A stretch of 64,000 bases of DNA from Neorhizobium vignae (GCF_000732195.1 NZ_JNNU01000005.1:62001-126000), one strand, 5' to 3'; counted from the stretch's first letter, positions 49,679 through 61,350 are shown. The notes: a model not told the origin generated them from the sequence alone. Program-made: numbers and translations.

Positions 49679-52099
49679 TCAGTGCGCTATGGTCACGCCT
49701 GCGTCGTCCACACCTTCGACCGTGGCGATCAGCGGCGTTTCCACCGTGCCGTCCCATTCGATCGCTTCCGGCTGACGGACGAGCGCGTGACGGATCACCT
49801 CGCCCATGCGGGAAACCGGAATGATCTCCATGTTGTTCTTCACGTTATCCGGTATCTCGGCCAGATCCTTGGCGTTTTCTTCCGGAATCAGAACGGTCTT
49901 GATGTTGCCGCGAAGGGCGGCAAGCAGCTTTTCTTTGAGGCCGCCGATCGGCAGCACGCGGCCGCGAAGAGTGATCTCGCCCGTCATCGCCACGTCCTTG
50001 CGAACGGGAATGCCGGTCATGATCGAGACGATCGCGGTTGCCATGCCGACACCGGCCGACGGTCCGTCCTTCGGGGTCGCCCCTTCGGGAACGTGAACGT
50101 GGATGTCCGACTTGTCGAAGCGCGGCGGTTCGATGCCGAAATCCACGGCCCTGCTGCGGACATAGGATGCCGCCGCCGAGATGGACTCCTTCATGACTTC
50201 CTTGAGGTTGCCGGTGACCGTCATGCGGCCCTTGCCCGGCATCATCACGCCTTCGATCGTCAGCAGCTCGCCACCGACTTCCGTCCATGCGAGACCCGTG
50301 ACCACGCCGACCTGATCCTCGCCCTCGGCTTCGCCGTGGCGGAAGCGCGGAACGCCGAGGTAGTCGGAGATGTTGGCCGCGGTGATCGCCACCGACTTGG
50401 TCTTGCCCTTGATGATCTCGGTGACCGCCTTGCGGGCGAGCTTCATCAGCTCACGCTCGTAGCTACGAACGCCGGCTTCCCGCGTGTACTGCTGGCTGAT
50501 CGCCATCAGGGCATCGTCGGTGACCGAGAATTCGTTCGGCTGCAGGGCATGTTCCTTGATCGCCTTCGGCAGAAGGTGACGCTTGGCGATCTCGCGCTTC
50601 TCATCCTCGGTGTAACCGGCGATGCGGATGATTTCCATACGGTCCATCAGCGGAGCCGGGATGTTCAGCGTGTTCGCCGTGGTGATGAACATCACGTCGG
50701 ACAGGTCGTATTCGACTTCCAGGTAGTGGTCCATGAAGGTCGAGTTCTGCGCCGGATCCAGCACTTCGAGCAGGGCCGAAGACGGGTCGCCGCGGAAATC
50801 CATGCCCATCTTGTCGATCTCGTCGAGCAGGAAGAGCGGGTTGGACTTCTTGGCCTTCTTCATCGACTGGATGACCTTGCCGGGCATCGAGCCGATATAG
50901 GTGCGGCGGTGACCACGGATTTCCGCTTCGTCACGGACGCCGCCGAGCGCCATGCGCACGTATTCGCGGCCGGTCGCCTTGGCGATCGACTGGGCGAGCG
51001 AGGTCTTGCCGACGCCCGGAGGGCCGACGAGGCACAGGATCGGACCCTTGAGCTTGGTCGCCCGGGCCTGCACGGCGAGATATTCGACGATGCGCTCCTT
51101 GACCTTGTCGAGGCCGAAGTGATCCGCTTCGAGGATCTTCTCGGCATTGTTGAGGTCGGCCTTGACCTTCGACTTCTTGGCCCACGGAATGCCCAGCAGC
51201 CAGTCGAGATAGTTGCGCACGACGGTGGCTTCCGCCGACATCGGGCTCATCTGCTTGAGCTTCTTCAGCTCGGCATCGGCCTTTTCCTTGGCTTCCTTGG
51301 ACAGCTTCGTCTTGGCGATGCGCTCTTCCAGTTCGGCCATCTCGTCGCGGCCTTCCTCGCCGTCGCCGAGCTCCTTCTGGATCGCCTTCATCTGTTCGTT
51401 GAGGTAGTACTCGCGCTGGGTCTTCTCCATCTGGCGTTTTACACGCGAGCGGATTCGTTTCTCGACCTGCAGAACCGAGATTTCGCCTTCCATGAAGCCG
51501 AGCGCCTTTTCGAGGCGCAGCTTGACGGAAACCGTCTCCAGCATTTCCTGCTTTTCGGTGATCTTGATCGACAGATGCGACGCGACCGTATCGGCCAGCT
51601 TCGAATAGTCCTCGATCTGGCTTGCGGCGCCCACCACTTCCGGGGAGATTTTCTTGTTGAGCTTCACGTAGTTTTCGAACTCGGAAACCACGGAGCGCGA
51701 CAGGGCTTCGACTTCGACCGCATCCTCGTCGGGTTCGGCAAGAACGCTCGCCGTCGCCTCGTAGAATTCTTCACGGTCGGTATAGCCGTCGATCTTGGCG
51801 CGCGAGCGGCCCTCGACCAGAACCTTGACGGTGCCGTCGGGCAGCTTCAGGAGCTGCAGCACGTTGGCGACGGTGCCGACCTTGTAGATTGCCGAGGGTT
51901 CGGGATCGTCGTCGCCGGCGTTGATCTGGGTGACCAGCATGATCTGCTTGTCGGAACCCATCACCTCTTCGAGCGCGCGAATAGACTTCTCCCGTCCGAC
52001 GAACAAAGGCACGATCATATGCGGAAAGACCACAATGTCGCGCAGCGGCAGCACCGGATAGGTTTCGCTACCAGGCGTCGCAGACGTTGAATTCGTCAT
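49679..52099 (-). CDS. lon: ATP-dependent Lon protease
   Basis: An 806-residue cytoplasmic AAA+ serine protease. It has the LON substrate domain ([20 protein letters not shown] at the start), coiled coil, Walker [14 protein letters not shown], Walker [12 protein letters not shown], and the proteolytic Ser in [12 protein letters not shown] with the paired Lys downstream. Length is typical. The ATG at 52097-52099 has GGAAAGGA upstream; a longer reading from 52150 lacks homology. In rhizobia Lon affects exopolysaccharide levels and the cell cycle (literature knowledge). A sigma-32-like promoter lies 70-100 bp upstream. Confidence 0.97.
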   Translation of the reverse strand: MTNSTSATPGSETYPVLPLRDIVVFPHMIVPLFVGREKSIRALEEVMGSDKQIMLVTQINAGDDDPEPSAIYKVGTVANVLQLLKLPDGTVKVLVEGRSRAKIDGYTDREEFYEATASVLAEPDEDAVEVEALSRSVVSEFENYVKLNKKISPEVVGAASQIEDYSKLADTVASHLSIKITEKQEMLETVSVKLRLEKALGFMEGEISVLQVEKRIRSRVKRQMEKTQREYYLNEQMKAIQKELGDGEEGRDEMAELEERIAKTKLSKEAKEKADAELKKLKQMSPMSAEATVVRNYLDWLLGIPWAKKSKVKADLNNAEKILEADHFGLDKVKERIVEYLAVQARATKLKGPILCLVGPPGVGKTSLAQSIAKATGREYVRMALGGVRDEAEIRGHRRTYIGSMPGKVIQSMKKAKKSNPLFLLDEIDKMGMDFRGDPSSALLEVLDPAQNSTFMDHYLEVEYDLSDVMFITTANTLNIPAPLMDRMEIIRIAGYTEDEKREIAKRHLLPKAIKEHALQPNEFSVTDDALMAISQQYTREAGVRSYERELMKLARKAVTEIIKGKTKSVAITAANISDYLGVPRFRHGEAEGEDQVGVVTGLAWTEVGGELLTIEGVMMPGKGRMTVTGNLKEVMKESISAAASYVRSRAVDFGIEPPRFDKSDIHVHVPEGATPKDGPSAGVGMATAIVSIMTGIPVRKDVAMTGEITLRGRVLPIGGLKEKLLAALRGNIKTVLIPEENAKDLAEIPDNVKNNMEIIPVSRMGEVIRHALVRQPEAIEWDGTVETPLIATVEGVDDAGVTIAH

Positions 52100-52168
52100 T
52101 TCATTTCCTTTCCATCGTCCCGTTTCCGGGATACGTCCCGGGTAAATCACCCGGGCACTTCACTCTCG

Positions 52169-52201
52169 CCCAAAGTGGAGTTTTCGAAATTTGATTTCAA
52201 G
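52169..52201 (-). promoter_or_regulatory. Candidate heat-shock (RpoH) promoter of lon
   Basis: On the minus strand CTTGAA, 17 bases, then CCACTTTGGG. The -35 box is perfect for the alphaproteobacterial RpoH consensus (CTTGAA-N16/17-CYTATNTNNG), and the -10 box matches except at the third and fourth positions. It is placed 70 bases before the lon ATG. Confidence 0.45.
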
Positions 52202-52452
52202 CCTTGCAAGGCCGCCGCCGCATAGGATTGTGACAGGGGTATTACAAAGCGTGCGCACACTACGCCACGCAGAACGCCAAGGACACGGGACGCGATTCAC
52301 TGGAACTGCCAATCTGCGATCACTTGCAGGCGAAGCAGTCCGAACGTCGATGATCTTCCCGCACCGTCTCTAATGCAAGACGATTATGGTGCAATTCTTC
52401 GCGAGGCAAAAATGGTGGAAAAAACAAAATAAGCAAGGCTATCCACCAACAT
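52202..52452. other. lon-clpX intergenic remainder
   Basis: The space between the lon promoter and the clpX terminator shows no coding region or RNA gene that I can support. It may carry additional promoters for lon. Confidence 0.5.
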
Positions 52453-52478
52453 AAAAAAGAGGCCCCGACAGGGCCTCT
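52453..52478 (-). terminator. Rho-independent terminator of clpX
   Basis: The stem AGAGGCCC / GGGCCTCT with a CGACA loop is followed on the minus strand by six U residues, about 30 bp after the clpX stop. Confidence 0.85.
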
Positions 52479-52508
52479 TCTGGCATGGTGCGGTCCGGAG
52501 CGGGCGGA

Positions 52509-53786
<1,278 letters not shown>

Positions 53787-54071
53787 ATCACTTTCCTTCC
53801 AGCACTCCGCACTCACGTCAAAACGGGCGCGGTCCACTCTACCGCTTGCCGGCGCGCGCCCGACGGGCCTTGCGCGCCTGCCTTGCCTTAAGGGTACTCT
53901 ACCGATCCTGCGCATATCATGCGGGATCAGCGGCAACGAAACCCCTAAGAAACGAATGCTATGTCATAAAAGTTCAACACAGCATTAATAAGTACTAATA
54001 GCGCTTTCCGTGCGACTTGAAACCCCTTTTTGCTCACATCGGGGTGAGGTGCACAGGTCCCGCCATCAGAC

Positions 54072-54704
54072 TCAGTCTCCGGAGCCACCTTCCATTTCCT
54101 GACGCGATGTCAGGATCTTGTCGATGACGCCCCAATCCTGGGCTTCGTCGGCCGTCATGAAATGGTCGCGGTCGAGGGTCTTTTCGACTTCCTCCAGCGT
54201 GCGGCCCGTATGCTTCACGTAGACCTCGTTAAGACGTCTTTTCATCTTCAATATGTCACGGGCATGGCGCTCGATATCGGACGCCTGGCCCTGGAAGCCG
54301 CCGGAGGGCTGGTGCACCATGATGCGCGAGTTCGGGGTTGCAAAGCGCATGCCCTTCTCGCCGGCGCACAGGAGCAGCGAGCCCATGGAGGCGGCCTGGC
54401 CGATGCAGAGCGTCGAAACCGCCGGCTTGATGAACTGCATCGTGTCGTAGATCGCCATGCCGGCGGTGACGACGCCGCCGGGGGAATTGATGTAGAGGGC
54501 GATTTCCTTCTTCGGGTTTTCCGCTTCGAGGAAGAGAAGCTGGGCGCAGATCAGCGACGCCATATAATCTTCGACGGGGCCCGTCAGGAAGATGATGCGC
54601 TCTTTCAGAAGACGCGAATAGATGTCGTAGGAGCGCTCACCGCGATTGGTCTGTTCGACGACCATCGGCACCAAGGCCATTGCGGTATCAACTGGATTTC
54701 TCAT
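54072..54704 (-). CDS. clpP: ATP-dependent Clp protease proteolytic subunit
   Basis: A 210-residue serine peptidase forming the tetradecameric chamber. The catalytic triad is S106 ([11 protein letters not shown]), H131 (IMVHQPSGG) and D180 ([12 protein letters not shown]). Length is normal for alphaproteobacterial ClpP1. It is the first gene of the clpP-clpX-lon-hupB block, transcribed from a sigma-32-type promoter 70-100 bp upstream. Confidence 0.97.
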   Translation of the reverse strand: MRNPVDTAMALVPMVVEQTNRGERSYDIYSRLLKERIIFLTGPVEDYMASLICAQLLFLEAENPKKEIALYINSPGGVVTAGMAIYDTMQFIKPAVSTLCIGQAASMGSLLLCAGEKGMRFATPNSRIMVHQPSGGFQGQASDIERHARDILKMKRRLNEVYVKHTGRTLEEVEKTLDRDHFMTADEAQDWGVIDKILTSRQEMEGGSGD

Positions 54705-55067
54705 GTCCGTCCTTTGTCAAGCACTTGCCGAAGGCGGATAAGCGCTCCGGAATCAAATGGAATGGGTCATCCCTACATAGAGTGTCAACGCCCGGTACTT
54801 CAAGACGGAGCATCCGATATCCTTAACTGCCCGGGGATGCGCGAGGCTGACCGCTATTACGATTCTCCTCGGATCACAGCCGGCAGAGGCACCGTTTTCC
54901 CTGATGGCACAGGTTTTTGCGCGATCAGGGTAAAGCAGGCGTGAAGATCGTCTCGAAAATTCCGCCGCGACCGGCCAGACCCAGGATTTTCCGCGATTCG
55001 CTGCAACGTCGTCTTAAAGACTGCGTGTCATGCTCACCCCGCTCGACATCGAGTAGTGGAGTTTCGG
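54705..55067. other. Divergent clpP / diguanylate cyclase intergenic region
   Basis: The 363-bp region contains the clpP heat-shock promoter near its left side and presumably the cyclase promoter on the right, where I see no clear boxes. No RNA gene or small CDS is supportable. Confidence 0.5.
54772..54804 (-). promoter_or_regulatory. Heat-shock (RpoH) promoter of clpP
   Basis: On the minus strand CTTGAA, a 17-base spacer and TCTATGTAGG fit the alphaproteobacterial RpoH consensus CTTGAA-N16/17-CYTATNTNNG at all but one specified position. The predicted start is about 60 bases before the clpP ATG, consistent with heat-shock control. Confidence 0.65.
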
Positions 55068-56318
55068 GTGGATATTTTAACGGGCCTGATGATCTGGGCG
55101 GCGGAGGCGCTGACGCTTGCCGTCCTCCTGTGCTCACGCTGGTATTACGAGCGGGACCGCTTCTACCTGAGCTGGGGCAGCGGTTTTGCGCTGCACGGGA
55201 TCGGCGTCATCCTGGTCGCGTTGCGCGGCGACATCCCCGATTTCGTCTCCATCCAGGTCGCCAACACGCTGGTGCTCGCCGGTGTCGGGTTGTGGATCGC
55301 CGGCCTCCTGCAGTTCGACCGGAAGCCCGTGGAAGCCTATATCGCCATCCCGGCGCTCCTCTGGGTGGCGGGCATGTTCCTTTATCCGATACGCGAGAAC
55401 TTCGCCCACCGGGTGGCTCTCCATAATGTCGCGACGATGGTCGGCCATGCGATCATGATCTACATCCTCCTCAGGAACCACGGCGCGTCGAGGACGACGC
55501 GACGGATGCTTGCGGCCTTCGTCGCCGTACAATTCTGCGCAAACGGCGTCGTCGCCGTTCTGGTGGTCGCCGGCGAGGCGAAAACCATCGGCGTGTCACC
55601 GCACTCCGCCTGGCTGCTTTTCCCGGCGGCAGTCTGCTTCATCGCCATCGTCATGACCGGCGCCAAACTGCTGACCGAGCGTTCGGAAGAAAAACTCAAG
55701 ACGCTTGCCGTCACCGACCCGCTGACCGGCGTTCTCAACCGGCGCGGCCTGATCGACCAGTTCCATGCCTTGAAAAAACTCGAGAACGAAGAGAAACCGC
55801 TGATCGCGCTGCTGCATTTCGACCTCGACAACTTCAAGCAGATCAACGACCGCTGCGGCCATCAGGCAGGCGATTCGGTGCTGGTCGCCTTTTCGCAGGT
55901 CGGCCAGACCTCGCTGCGTGGCCGCGGCTTCTTCGGCCGCATGGGTGGCGAGGAATTCGCCTCCATCCTGCGCGTCAGCGACATGATCGAGGCCGCCAGC
56001 ATCGCCGAGGCGATCCGCCTCACGCTGAAACGCCAGACCATCGTCACGGGCGAACACAATATCACGGTCACCGTCAGTGCCGGCATCGCGCTTGCGGGCG
56101 CCGGAACCGCCGACCTCGATCTTCTGCTCAGCGCCGCGGACCGGGCGCTCTATACCGCAAAGGAGAGCGGTCGCGATCGCACCGCGATCGATACCGGCAC
56201 CGACGCCTCGGTCGTCCCGGCCGTCGACCGTCAGGGTAAGGACGAGGCACCGGCCGACGTGCGCGCCAGCCACCAGGTCGCAGCTCTCAAACGCCTGGCA
56301 TCGCTCGGCAAGCGCTGA
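55068..56318 (+). CDS. Membrane-bound diguanylate cyclase (GGDEF)
   Basis: A 416-residue protein with about six or seven membrane helices (residues 1-195), then a GGDEF domain. DPLTGVLNRRGLIDQF begins it, and the active site is GGEEF at residues 293-297. The upstream positions read RGRG instead of RxxD, so the inhibitory I-site is missing. It makes cyclic di-GMP from two GTP, a signal that often drives exopolysaccharide production and attachment. The GTG at 55068 has GGAG six bases before it; a GTG at 55056 would add four residues. The polar C-terminal tail (about 45 residues) is not part of the domain. Confidence 0.9.
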   Translation: MDILTGLMIWAAEALTLAVLLCSRWYYERDRFYLSWGSGFALHGIGVILVALRGDIPDFVSIQVANTLVLAGVGLWIAGLLQFDRKPVEAYIAIPALLWVAGMFLYPIRENFAHRVALHNVATMVGHAIMIYILLRNHGASRTTRRMLAAFVAVQFCANGVVAVLVVAGEAKTIGVSPHSAWLLFPAAVCFIAIVMTGAKLLTERSEEKLKTLAVTDPLTGVLNRRGLIDQFHALKKLENEEKPLIALLHFDLDNFKQINDRCGHQAGDSVLVAFSQVGQTSLRGRGFFGRMGGEEFASILRVSDMIEAASIAEAIRLTLKRQTIVTGEHNITVTVSAGIALAGAGTADLDLLLSAADRALYTAKESGRDRTAIDTGTDASVVPAVDRQGKDEAPADVRASHQVAALKRLASLGKR

Positions 56319-56385
56319 CCTCCTCTTGTCCTCTTCATCCTGAAACCCACATTCGTCCGCAGGGATAAAACGCGGAGGGTGCGTC

Positions 56386-58173
56386 ATGCGGGCAGGATTT
56401 TCGGGGATCGGACTTTTCGCGGGCATTTTTCTTTCCTCGCTGCTTTCCGTCTCGATGTTTTCGGCCGGTACGGCGCTTGCGCAGCAGGCGTCCGATACCG
56501 TGGCGCCGGAGCGGGCAACGGGGTTTGCGTCCGCCAAGCGCGTCGAGACGAAAAATTTCATGGTCGCCGCCGCCAATCCGCTGGCGGCTGAAGCCGGGCG
56601 CGACGTGATCGCCAGCGGCGGCAATGCGATCGACGCCCTGATCGCGGTGCAGACCGTGCTCGGCCTCGTCGAGCCGCAGAGCTCCGGCCTCGGCGGCGGC
56701 TCCTTTCTCGTCTATTACGATGCGGCATCCAACAAGCTCACCACCTTCGACGGCCGCGAGACGGCGCCAATGGAGGCGACGCCAAAACTGTTCCTCGATG
56801 CGCAGGGCCAGCCGCTGAAATTCATGGACGCGGTGGTCGGCGGCCGTTCGGTCGGCACGCCAGGCACCGTGCGCCTCCTCTCCGAAGTCCATAAGCGCTA
56901 CGGCAAGGCCGACTGGGCGAGCCTGTTCGAACGGGCGGAGAAGCTTGCCGCCGACGGTTTCCAGGTCTCTCCCCGTCTGGCGTCGCTGATCGCCGCCGAC
57001 GGCGACCGGCTGAAGAAACACGATGGTCCGAGGGGTTACTTCTACGACGCCTCAGGCGCCCCGCTGAAAGCCGGCACGGTGCTCAAGAACCCTGCCTATG
57101 CCGAAACGCTGAAGGCGATTGCGACCGGCGGCGCGGATGCCTTCTACAAAGGGCCGATCGCCGAGGCGATCGTCAAGACTGTGCGCGAAGCGCCGGGCAA
57201 TCCCGGCGTCCTGTCGCTCGCCGACCTCGCCAACTATCGCGTCAAGGAACGCGAGCCGGTCTGCGCCACCTATCGCGCACTCGACGTCTGCGGCATGGGT
57301 CCGCCCTCCTCCGGCGCGGTCGCGGTCGGCCAGATGCTTGGGCTGATCGAGAATTTCGACATCAAGGCCCTTGGGCATCAGAATGCCGAGAGCTGGCGGA
57401 TCATCGGCGACGCGCAGCGCCTCGCCTTTGCGGACCGCGAGCGCTACCTGGCCGACCCGGATTTCCAGCCCTTGCCGATCAAGGGCCTTTTGAAGAAGGA
57501 CTATCTCGGCAGGCGCGCCGGCCTGCTCGACGGCACGAAAGCTCTTGGCCCCGACCAGGTGAAGGCCGGTGAGCCGGAATGGGACCATGCGCTGCTGTTC
57601 GGCCGCGACGCCGCGATCGAGATGCCCTCCACCAGCCATTTCGTCATCGTCGACAGAGAGGGCAACGTCGTCTCGATGACCACGACGATCGAAAGCGGTT
57701 TCGGCTCGCGGCTGATGACCAACGGCTTCCTGCTCAACAACGAGCTCACCGACTTCTCCTTCAAGACCCATGACGGCAGCCTGCCCGTCGCCAACCGGGT
57801 CGAGCCGGGCAAGCGGCCGCGCTCCTCGATGGCGCCGACGATCGTGATGAAGGACGGCAAGCCGCTGCTGGCGATCGGTTCGCCCGGCGGCAGCCAGATC
57901 ATCGGCTACGTCGCCCAGGCGCTGATCGCCTATATCGACTGGGGCATGCCGGTGGAGCAGATCGTCGCCCAGCCGCATTTCATCAACCGTTTCGGGCCTT
58001 ACGAGATCGAGGCCGGCACCGGGGCCGAAAAGCTTGCCGAGCCTTTGAAGGCACTGGGTTACGAGGTGAAGCCCGGTGAGATGAATTCCGGCCTGCACGC
58101 GGTCGAGATCACCGCAAACGGACTGGCCGGCAGCGCCGACCCGCGCCGCGAGGGCGTGGCGGTCGGGGAATGA
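56386..58173 (+). CDS. ggt: Gamma-glutamyltranspeptidase
   Basis: A 595-residue periplasmic enzyme with a signal sequence (residues 1-32, ending ALA). It cleaves the gamma-glutamyl bond of glutathione and self-processes into large and small chains. The nucleophile is T416 in STSHFVIVD, where most homologues have TTH. Other signatures are EPQSSGLGGGSFLVYYD, the oxyanion motif VEPGKRPRSSMAPT, and IGSPGGSQIIGY. It follows the cyclase gene after 67 bp and could share its transcript. Confidence 0.94.
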   Translation: MRAGFSGIGLFAGIFLSSLLSVSMFSAGTALAQQASDTVAPERATGFASAKRVETKNFMVAAANPLAAEAGRDVIASGGNAIDALIAVQTVLGLVEPQSSGLGGGSFLVYYDAASNKLTTFDGRETAPMEATPKLFLDAQGQPLKFMDAVVGGRSVGTPGTVRLLSEVHKRYGKADWASLFERAEKLAADGFQVSPRLASLIAADGDRLKKHDGPRGYFYDASGAPLKAGTVLKNPAYAETLKAIATGGADAFYKGPIAEAIVKTVREAPGNPGVLSLADLANYRVKEREPVCATYRALDVCGMGPPSSGAVAVGQMLGLIENFDIKALGHQNAESWRIIGDAQRLAFADRERYLADPDFQPLPIKGLLKKDYLGRRAGLLDGTKALGPDQVKAGEPEWDHALLFGRDAAIEMPSTSHFVIVDREGNVVSMTTTIESGFGSRLMTNGFLLNNELTDFSFKTHDGSLPVANRVEPGKRPRSSMAPTIVMKDGKPLLAIGSPGGSQIIGYVAQALIAYIDWGMPVEQIVAQPHFINRFGPYEIEAGTGAEKLAEPLKALGYEVKPGEMNSGLHAVEITANGLAGSADPRREGVAVGE

Positions 58174-58995
58174 TCAATCGGCGCCGTAGACGAGCGCCGT
58201 CTTCGTCCTGCCTTTCGGATCGACGAACGGCGAACCGCTGAGCACGCTCATCGCCGTCCATGCGTTGCGGACGACCTTGGCGTCCGCCTCGCCGTCATCG
58301 AGCGGGAAACGAAAGCTGAATTCGGCGGCGATCGGCGCCAGCGCTTCCTCTTCCTTCCACCACAGGATCAACGCGCACTCGGCCTCCACCTTTTTCGAGA
58401 GGCCCAGCCAGCCGTCCTCGAAGACGTGCTCGGTCACTTTCAAGCCCGAAACGGTCTGAACCTTTTCCTTCAGCGGCGGCAGCGACCCACCGTCGAGTTT
58501 CTCGAAAGGGGCAAGGCAGTCGCCGACGGTCAGAAGTTCCTTTCGGGGGCCGAACCCGGCCTCGACGGAGCGGCTGAAAAGCGCCCAGAAGCCCGGCAAT
58601 CCGGATCGCGGAACCGCCTTGACGTCCTCTTCGAACTTGCCTCGTCCGTGCCCCTCCCGCAGCAGGAACGCCTGCCCTCCGGCAAGCAGACGGTCTCCAT
58701 GGCGGAATTTCAGCGTCGCATCCCAATCGCCCTTAGAGGCGACTGGCCGCCGCAGGCGGAAAACAAGGTCCGAGCGCTCGTAGAGGGCCTTGTCCTGCGT
58801 ATCCAGGAAAAACACGTTTCGCTGCTTGTCCGGTTCCGAAAGATCCAGTTTGCCACTTGCCGCGATCCCGGCATCGCCCAGCCGATTGACCGTGTCCGTC
58901 CAGAAATCCGCCGCCTTCGAATGGCAGGCGGCTTCGTCGCCGGCGAACTCCCGCGCGTGCAGCGTCAGCTTGTATTCGCGAGACGACAGCTTCAT
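58174..58995 (-). CDS. CYTH-like protein of unknown function
   Basis: A 273-residue soluble protein. The arrangement ...VFFLDTQDKALYERSDLVFRLRR, then DWDATLKFRHGDR and an acidic strand with VEAECALILWW resembles the tunnel-fold CYTH/triphosphatase family, in which alternating Arg, Lys and Glu residues line the tunnel. The usual N-terminal ExExK is not clean here (REYKLTLHARE), so catalytic activity is uncertain. There is no signal peptide. It is convergent with ggt with no space between them and divergent from the P450 gene. Confidence 0.55.
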   Translation of the reverse strand: MKLSSREYKLTLHAREFAGDEAACHSKAADFWTDTVNRLGDAGIAASGKLDLSEPDKQRNVFFLDTQDKALYERSDLVFRLRRPVASKGDWDATLKFRHGDRLLAGGQAFLLREGHGRGKFEEDVKAVPRSGLPGFWALFSRSVEAGFGPRKELLTVGDCLAPFEKLDGGSLPPLKEKVQTVSGLKVTEHVFEDGWLGLSKKVEAECALILWWKEEEALAPIAAEFSFRFPLDDGEADAKVVRNAWTAMSVLSGSPFVDPKGRTKTALVYGAD

Positions 58996-59110
58996 TTATC
59001 CCCTCCCAAAGCCCCGAAATCCCGGTGCGTGACCGACCATGCGCGCAATCTTGAATTGCGTCAATTCGGCCCACTTTCCCGACAGGCTGAAATTCGCTAG
59101 GTCTCGGGAC

Positions 59111-60358
59111 ATGACCGTTTTACCCGACGTCCTTCGCATCGATCCCACAACCCGCCTCGTCTCGCTCGACGGCCGCAACCCGGCCTTCTACAGCGACCCG
59201 AACCGCGTCTACGCCCTCCTCCACGAACATTGCCCGACCTTCTTCTGGGAAGAGCAGCGGCAATGGTTCTTCACCGGCTACGACCATGTGAACGGGCTGC
59301 TGCGCGACCGACGGTTCGGACGCCAGATCCTGCATATCGCCAGCCGGGAGGAACTCGGCCTGCCCGAGCCCCTGGCTCATCTCGAAAGCTTCGATCTCGC
59401 CGAGCGGTATTCGCTGCTGGAGCTCGAGCCGCCCGAGCACACCCGGCTTCGCACGCTCGTCAACCGCGCTTTTGTCTCGCGGCATATCGAAAGGCTCCGG
59501 CCGGAGATCGCAGAACTTGCCGAAAGGCTGATCGACGGGTTTGAGGCCCAAGGCGAGACGGAATTGCTTTCCTCCTTCGCCGACATCATCCCGGTCACGA
59601 TGATCGCAAGGATGATCGGCATCCCGGACGAGATGGGGCCGCAGCTTCTCAAATGGTCACATGCCTATGTCGGCATGTACATGTTCAAACGGACCGAGGA
59701 CGACGAACATGCTGCCGACCGGGCAGCCAAGGAATTTTCCGACTATGTCAAAGGCCTGATCGCGGAACGCCGACGGGAGCCGCGCGAAGATCTCCTCACC
59801 CACATGATCCACACGGAGCATAAGGGCCAGTATCTCACCGACGACGAACTGGTCTCGACGACCATCGTGCTGCTCAATGCCGGCCACGAGGCGACGGTGC
59901 ATCAGATCGGCAATTCGGTGCGGGTGATCCTGGAGAGCGGCCTTCAGCCGGCAGACCTTTTTCGCGACGAGACGGCGACCGAGCGAACGGTGGAGGAGAC
60001 GTTGCGCATCTGTGCACCGGTGCATATCTTCCAGCGCTGGGCGCTCGAGGACGTCGAGATCGACGGCCTCAGCTTCAGGCGCGGCGACAAGGTGAGCCTC
60101 ATCCTCGCCGCCGCCAATCTCGATCCGCAGAAGTTTTCCGATCCGCTGACCTTCAAGCCCGACCGGCAGGAAGCCCAAAACCTCTCCTTCGGCGCCGGCA
60201 TCCATTTCTGCATCGGCGCGCCGCTTGCAAGGCTGGAACTCAACACCGTGCTGCCGATCCTCTTCCGGCGGCTGCCCGGGATGCGGATCGCCGCGCCGCC
60301 GGTGGTCAAGGACGTCTACCATTTCCACGGGCTGGAGAGACTGGACCTCGCCTGGTGA
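59111..60358 (+). CDS. Cytochrome P450
   Basis: A 415-residue soluble bacterial P450 (class I type). Diagnostic motifs are the I-helix LNAGHEATVHQ, the K-helix ExxR in EETLRICAP, and the heme loop FGAGIHFCIGAPLARLEL with the thiolate Cys at residue 367. A redox partner gene (ferredoxin, reductase) is not nearby. The frame opens at 59039, but the ATG at 59111 gives the normal length. The substrate is unknown. Confidence 0.93.
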   Translation: MTVLPDVLRIDPTTRLVSLDGRNPAFYSDPNRVYALLHEHCPTFFWEEQRQWFFTGYDHVNGLLRDRRFGRQILHIASREELGLPEPLAHLESFDLAERYSLLELEPPEHTRLRTLVNRAFVSRHIERLRPEIAELAERLIDGFEAQGETELLSSFADIIPVTMIARMIGIPDEMGPQLLKWSHAYVGMYMFKRTEDDEHAADRAAKEFSDYVKGLIAERRREPREDLLTHMIHTEHKGQYLTDDELVSTTIVLLNAGHEATVHQIGNSVRVILESGLQPADLFRDETATERTVEETLRICAPVHIFQRWALEDVEIDGLSFRRGDKVSLILAAANLDPQKFSDPLTFKPDRQEAQNLSFGAGIHFCIGAPLARLELNTVLPILFRRLPGMRIAAPPVVKDVYHFHGLERLDLAW

Positions 60359-60479
60359 CAGGCGTGGGACGGCTTATCGGAAGTGAATCAGAACGCTCGC
60401 GTAAGCCGCTGAAAAATCTGCGAAATATCACTGCGCAACTGCGGACGTCTGCCGCTGTTGCGCAGGTCATTTCTTGCGA

Positions 60480-61289
60480 TCAAGCCTCGGCGGCAACGCC
60501 GTACCGGGCCGCAGGCTTGTTGAGCGACAGGTAGGGACGCAGCTCGCCTCGAGCGGCCGTGTACGTGCCATAAAGCTGCGTATCGGCGAGCGACGGCATG
60601 GTGACGAGTTCGCCGCGGTCCAGGCCGGCAAGCGCCGCATCGACGAGGTCGCCCACTTCCATGACCGTGTTCGGGTCGAGACCATCCATCGAGCCGCCGA
60701 CGCGATCGAAGATTTCGGTGCGGGTATAGCCCGGCAGGACTGCCTGGATCGTGACGCCGGTGTCCTTCAGCTCGGAAGCCAGCGCTTCCGTCAGAGCAAG
60801 CACGAAGGCCTTGCTGGCGGCATAGGTGCCGCTGAAGAATTCTGCGGCGAGTGCGACGGCGGAGGCGATGTTGACGATGGCGCCCTTGCCCCGGGCGGCA
60901 AAGGCCTGGGCTGCCACAACAGCGAGACGATTGGCGGCGGTGACGTTGAGATCGACCATCTGGTCGAGATAATCCAGATCGGCCTTCAGCAGCGGACCCT
61001 TCGGGCCGATACCGGCATTGTTGACGAAGAGCGTGATCGAACCGTCCTCGCGCAGGCGCTTGTCGACCACGACCACATCGGCACGCTGGCTGAGGTCGGC
61101 GCGCAGCACGTCTGCCTTGATGCCATGTTCCTGCGACAGCCGGGCGGCAAGCGCCTTCAGGCGATCCGCGTCACGGGCGACGAGGACGAGGTCATAGCCG
61201 CGCCTGGCGAGCTTTTCCGCATAGGTCGCGCCGATGCCCGACGATGCGCCGGTCACGAGTGCGGTTCCGAGTTTCGAGGTATTGGTCAT
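60480..61289 (-). CDS. Short-chain dehydrogenase/reductase
   Basis: A 269-residue classical SDR. The dinucleotide motif TGASSGIGA is at residues 13-21 and NNAGIG near 90-95. The catalytic triad is S143, Y156 and K160 (YAASK). GGAGATGG is its ribosome site. It is divergent from the MarR regulator across 185 bp, the layout of a regulator-target pair. The specific substrate cannot be told. Confidence 0.93.
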   Translation of the reverse strand: MTNTSKLGTALVTGASSGIGATYAEKLARRGYDLVLVARDADRLKALAARLSQEHGIKADVLRADLSQRADVVVVDKRLREDGSITLFVNNAGIGPKGPLLKADLDYLDQMVDLNVTAANRLAVVAAQAFAARGKGAIVNIASAVALAAEFFSGTYAASKAFVLALTEALASELKDTGVTIQAVLPGYTRTEIFDRVGGSMDGLDPNTVMEVGDLVDAALAGLDRGELVTMPSLADTQLYGTYTAARGELRPYLSLNKPAARYGVAAEA

Positions 61290-61350
61290 GGTCCATCTCC
61301 TTTGGTTTTGGCTGGGATTCTGGCCGGCGTTTCCGGCATCTGGAATTTAC

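Noticed and set aside
46822..52090. Plus-strand frames of 729 and 822 codons opposite the phytase-like gene and lon
   Set aside because: The minus-strand genes have complete conserved motifs and ribosome sites; the plus frames have neither.
54000..54060. Possible terminator after clpP
   Set aside because: Only a CTCAC/GTGAG stem without a U tract is present; too weak to call.
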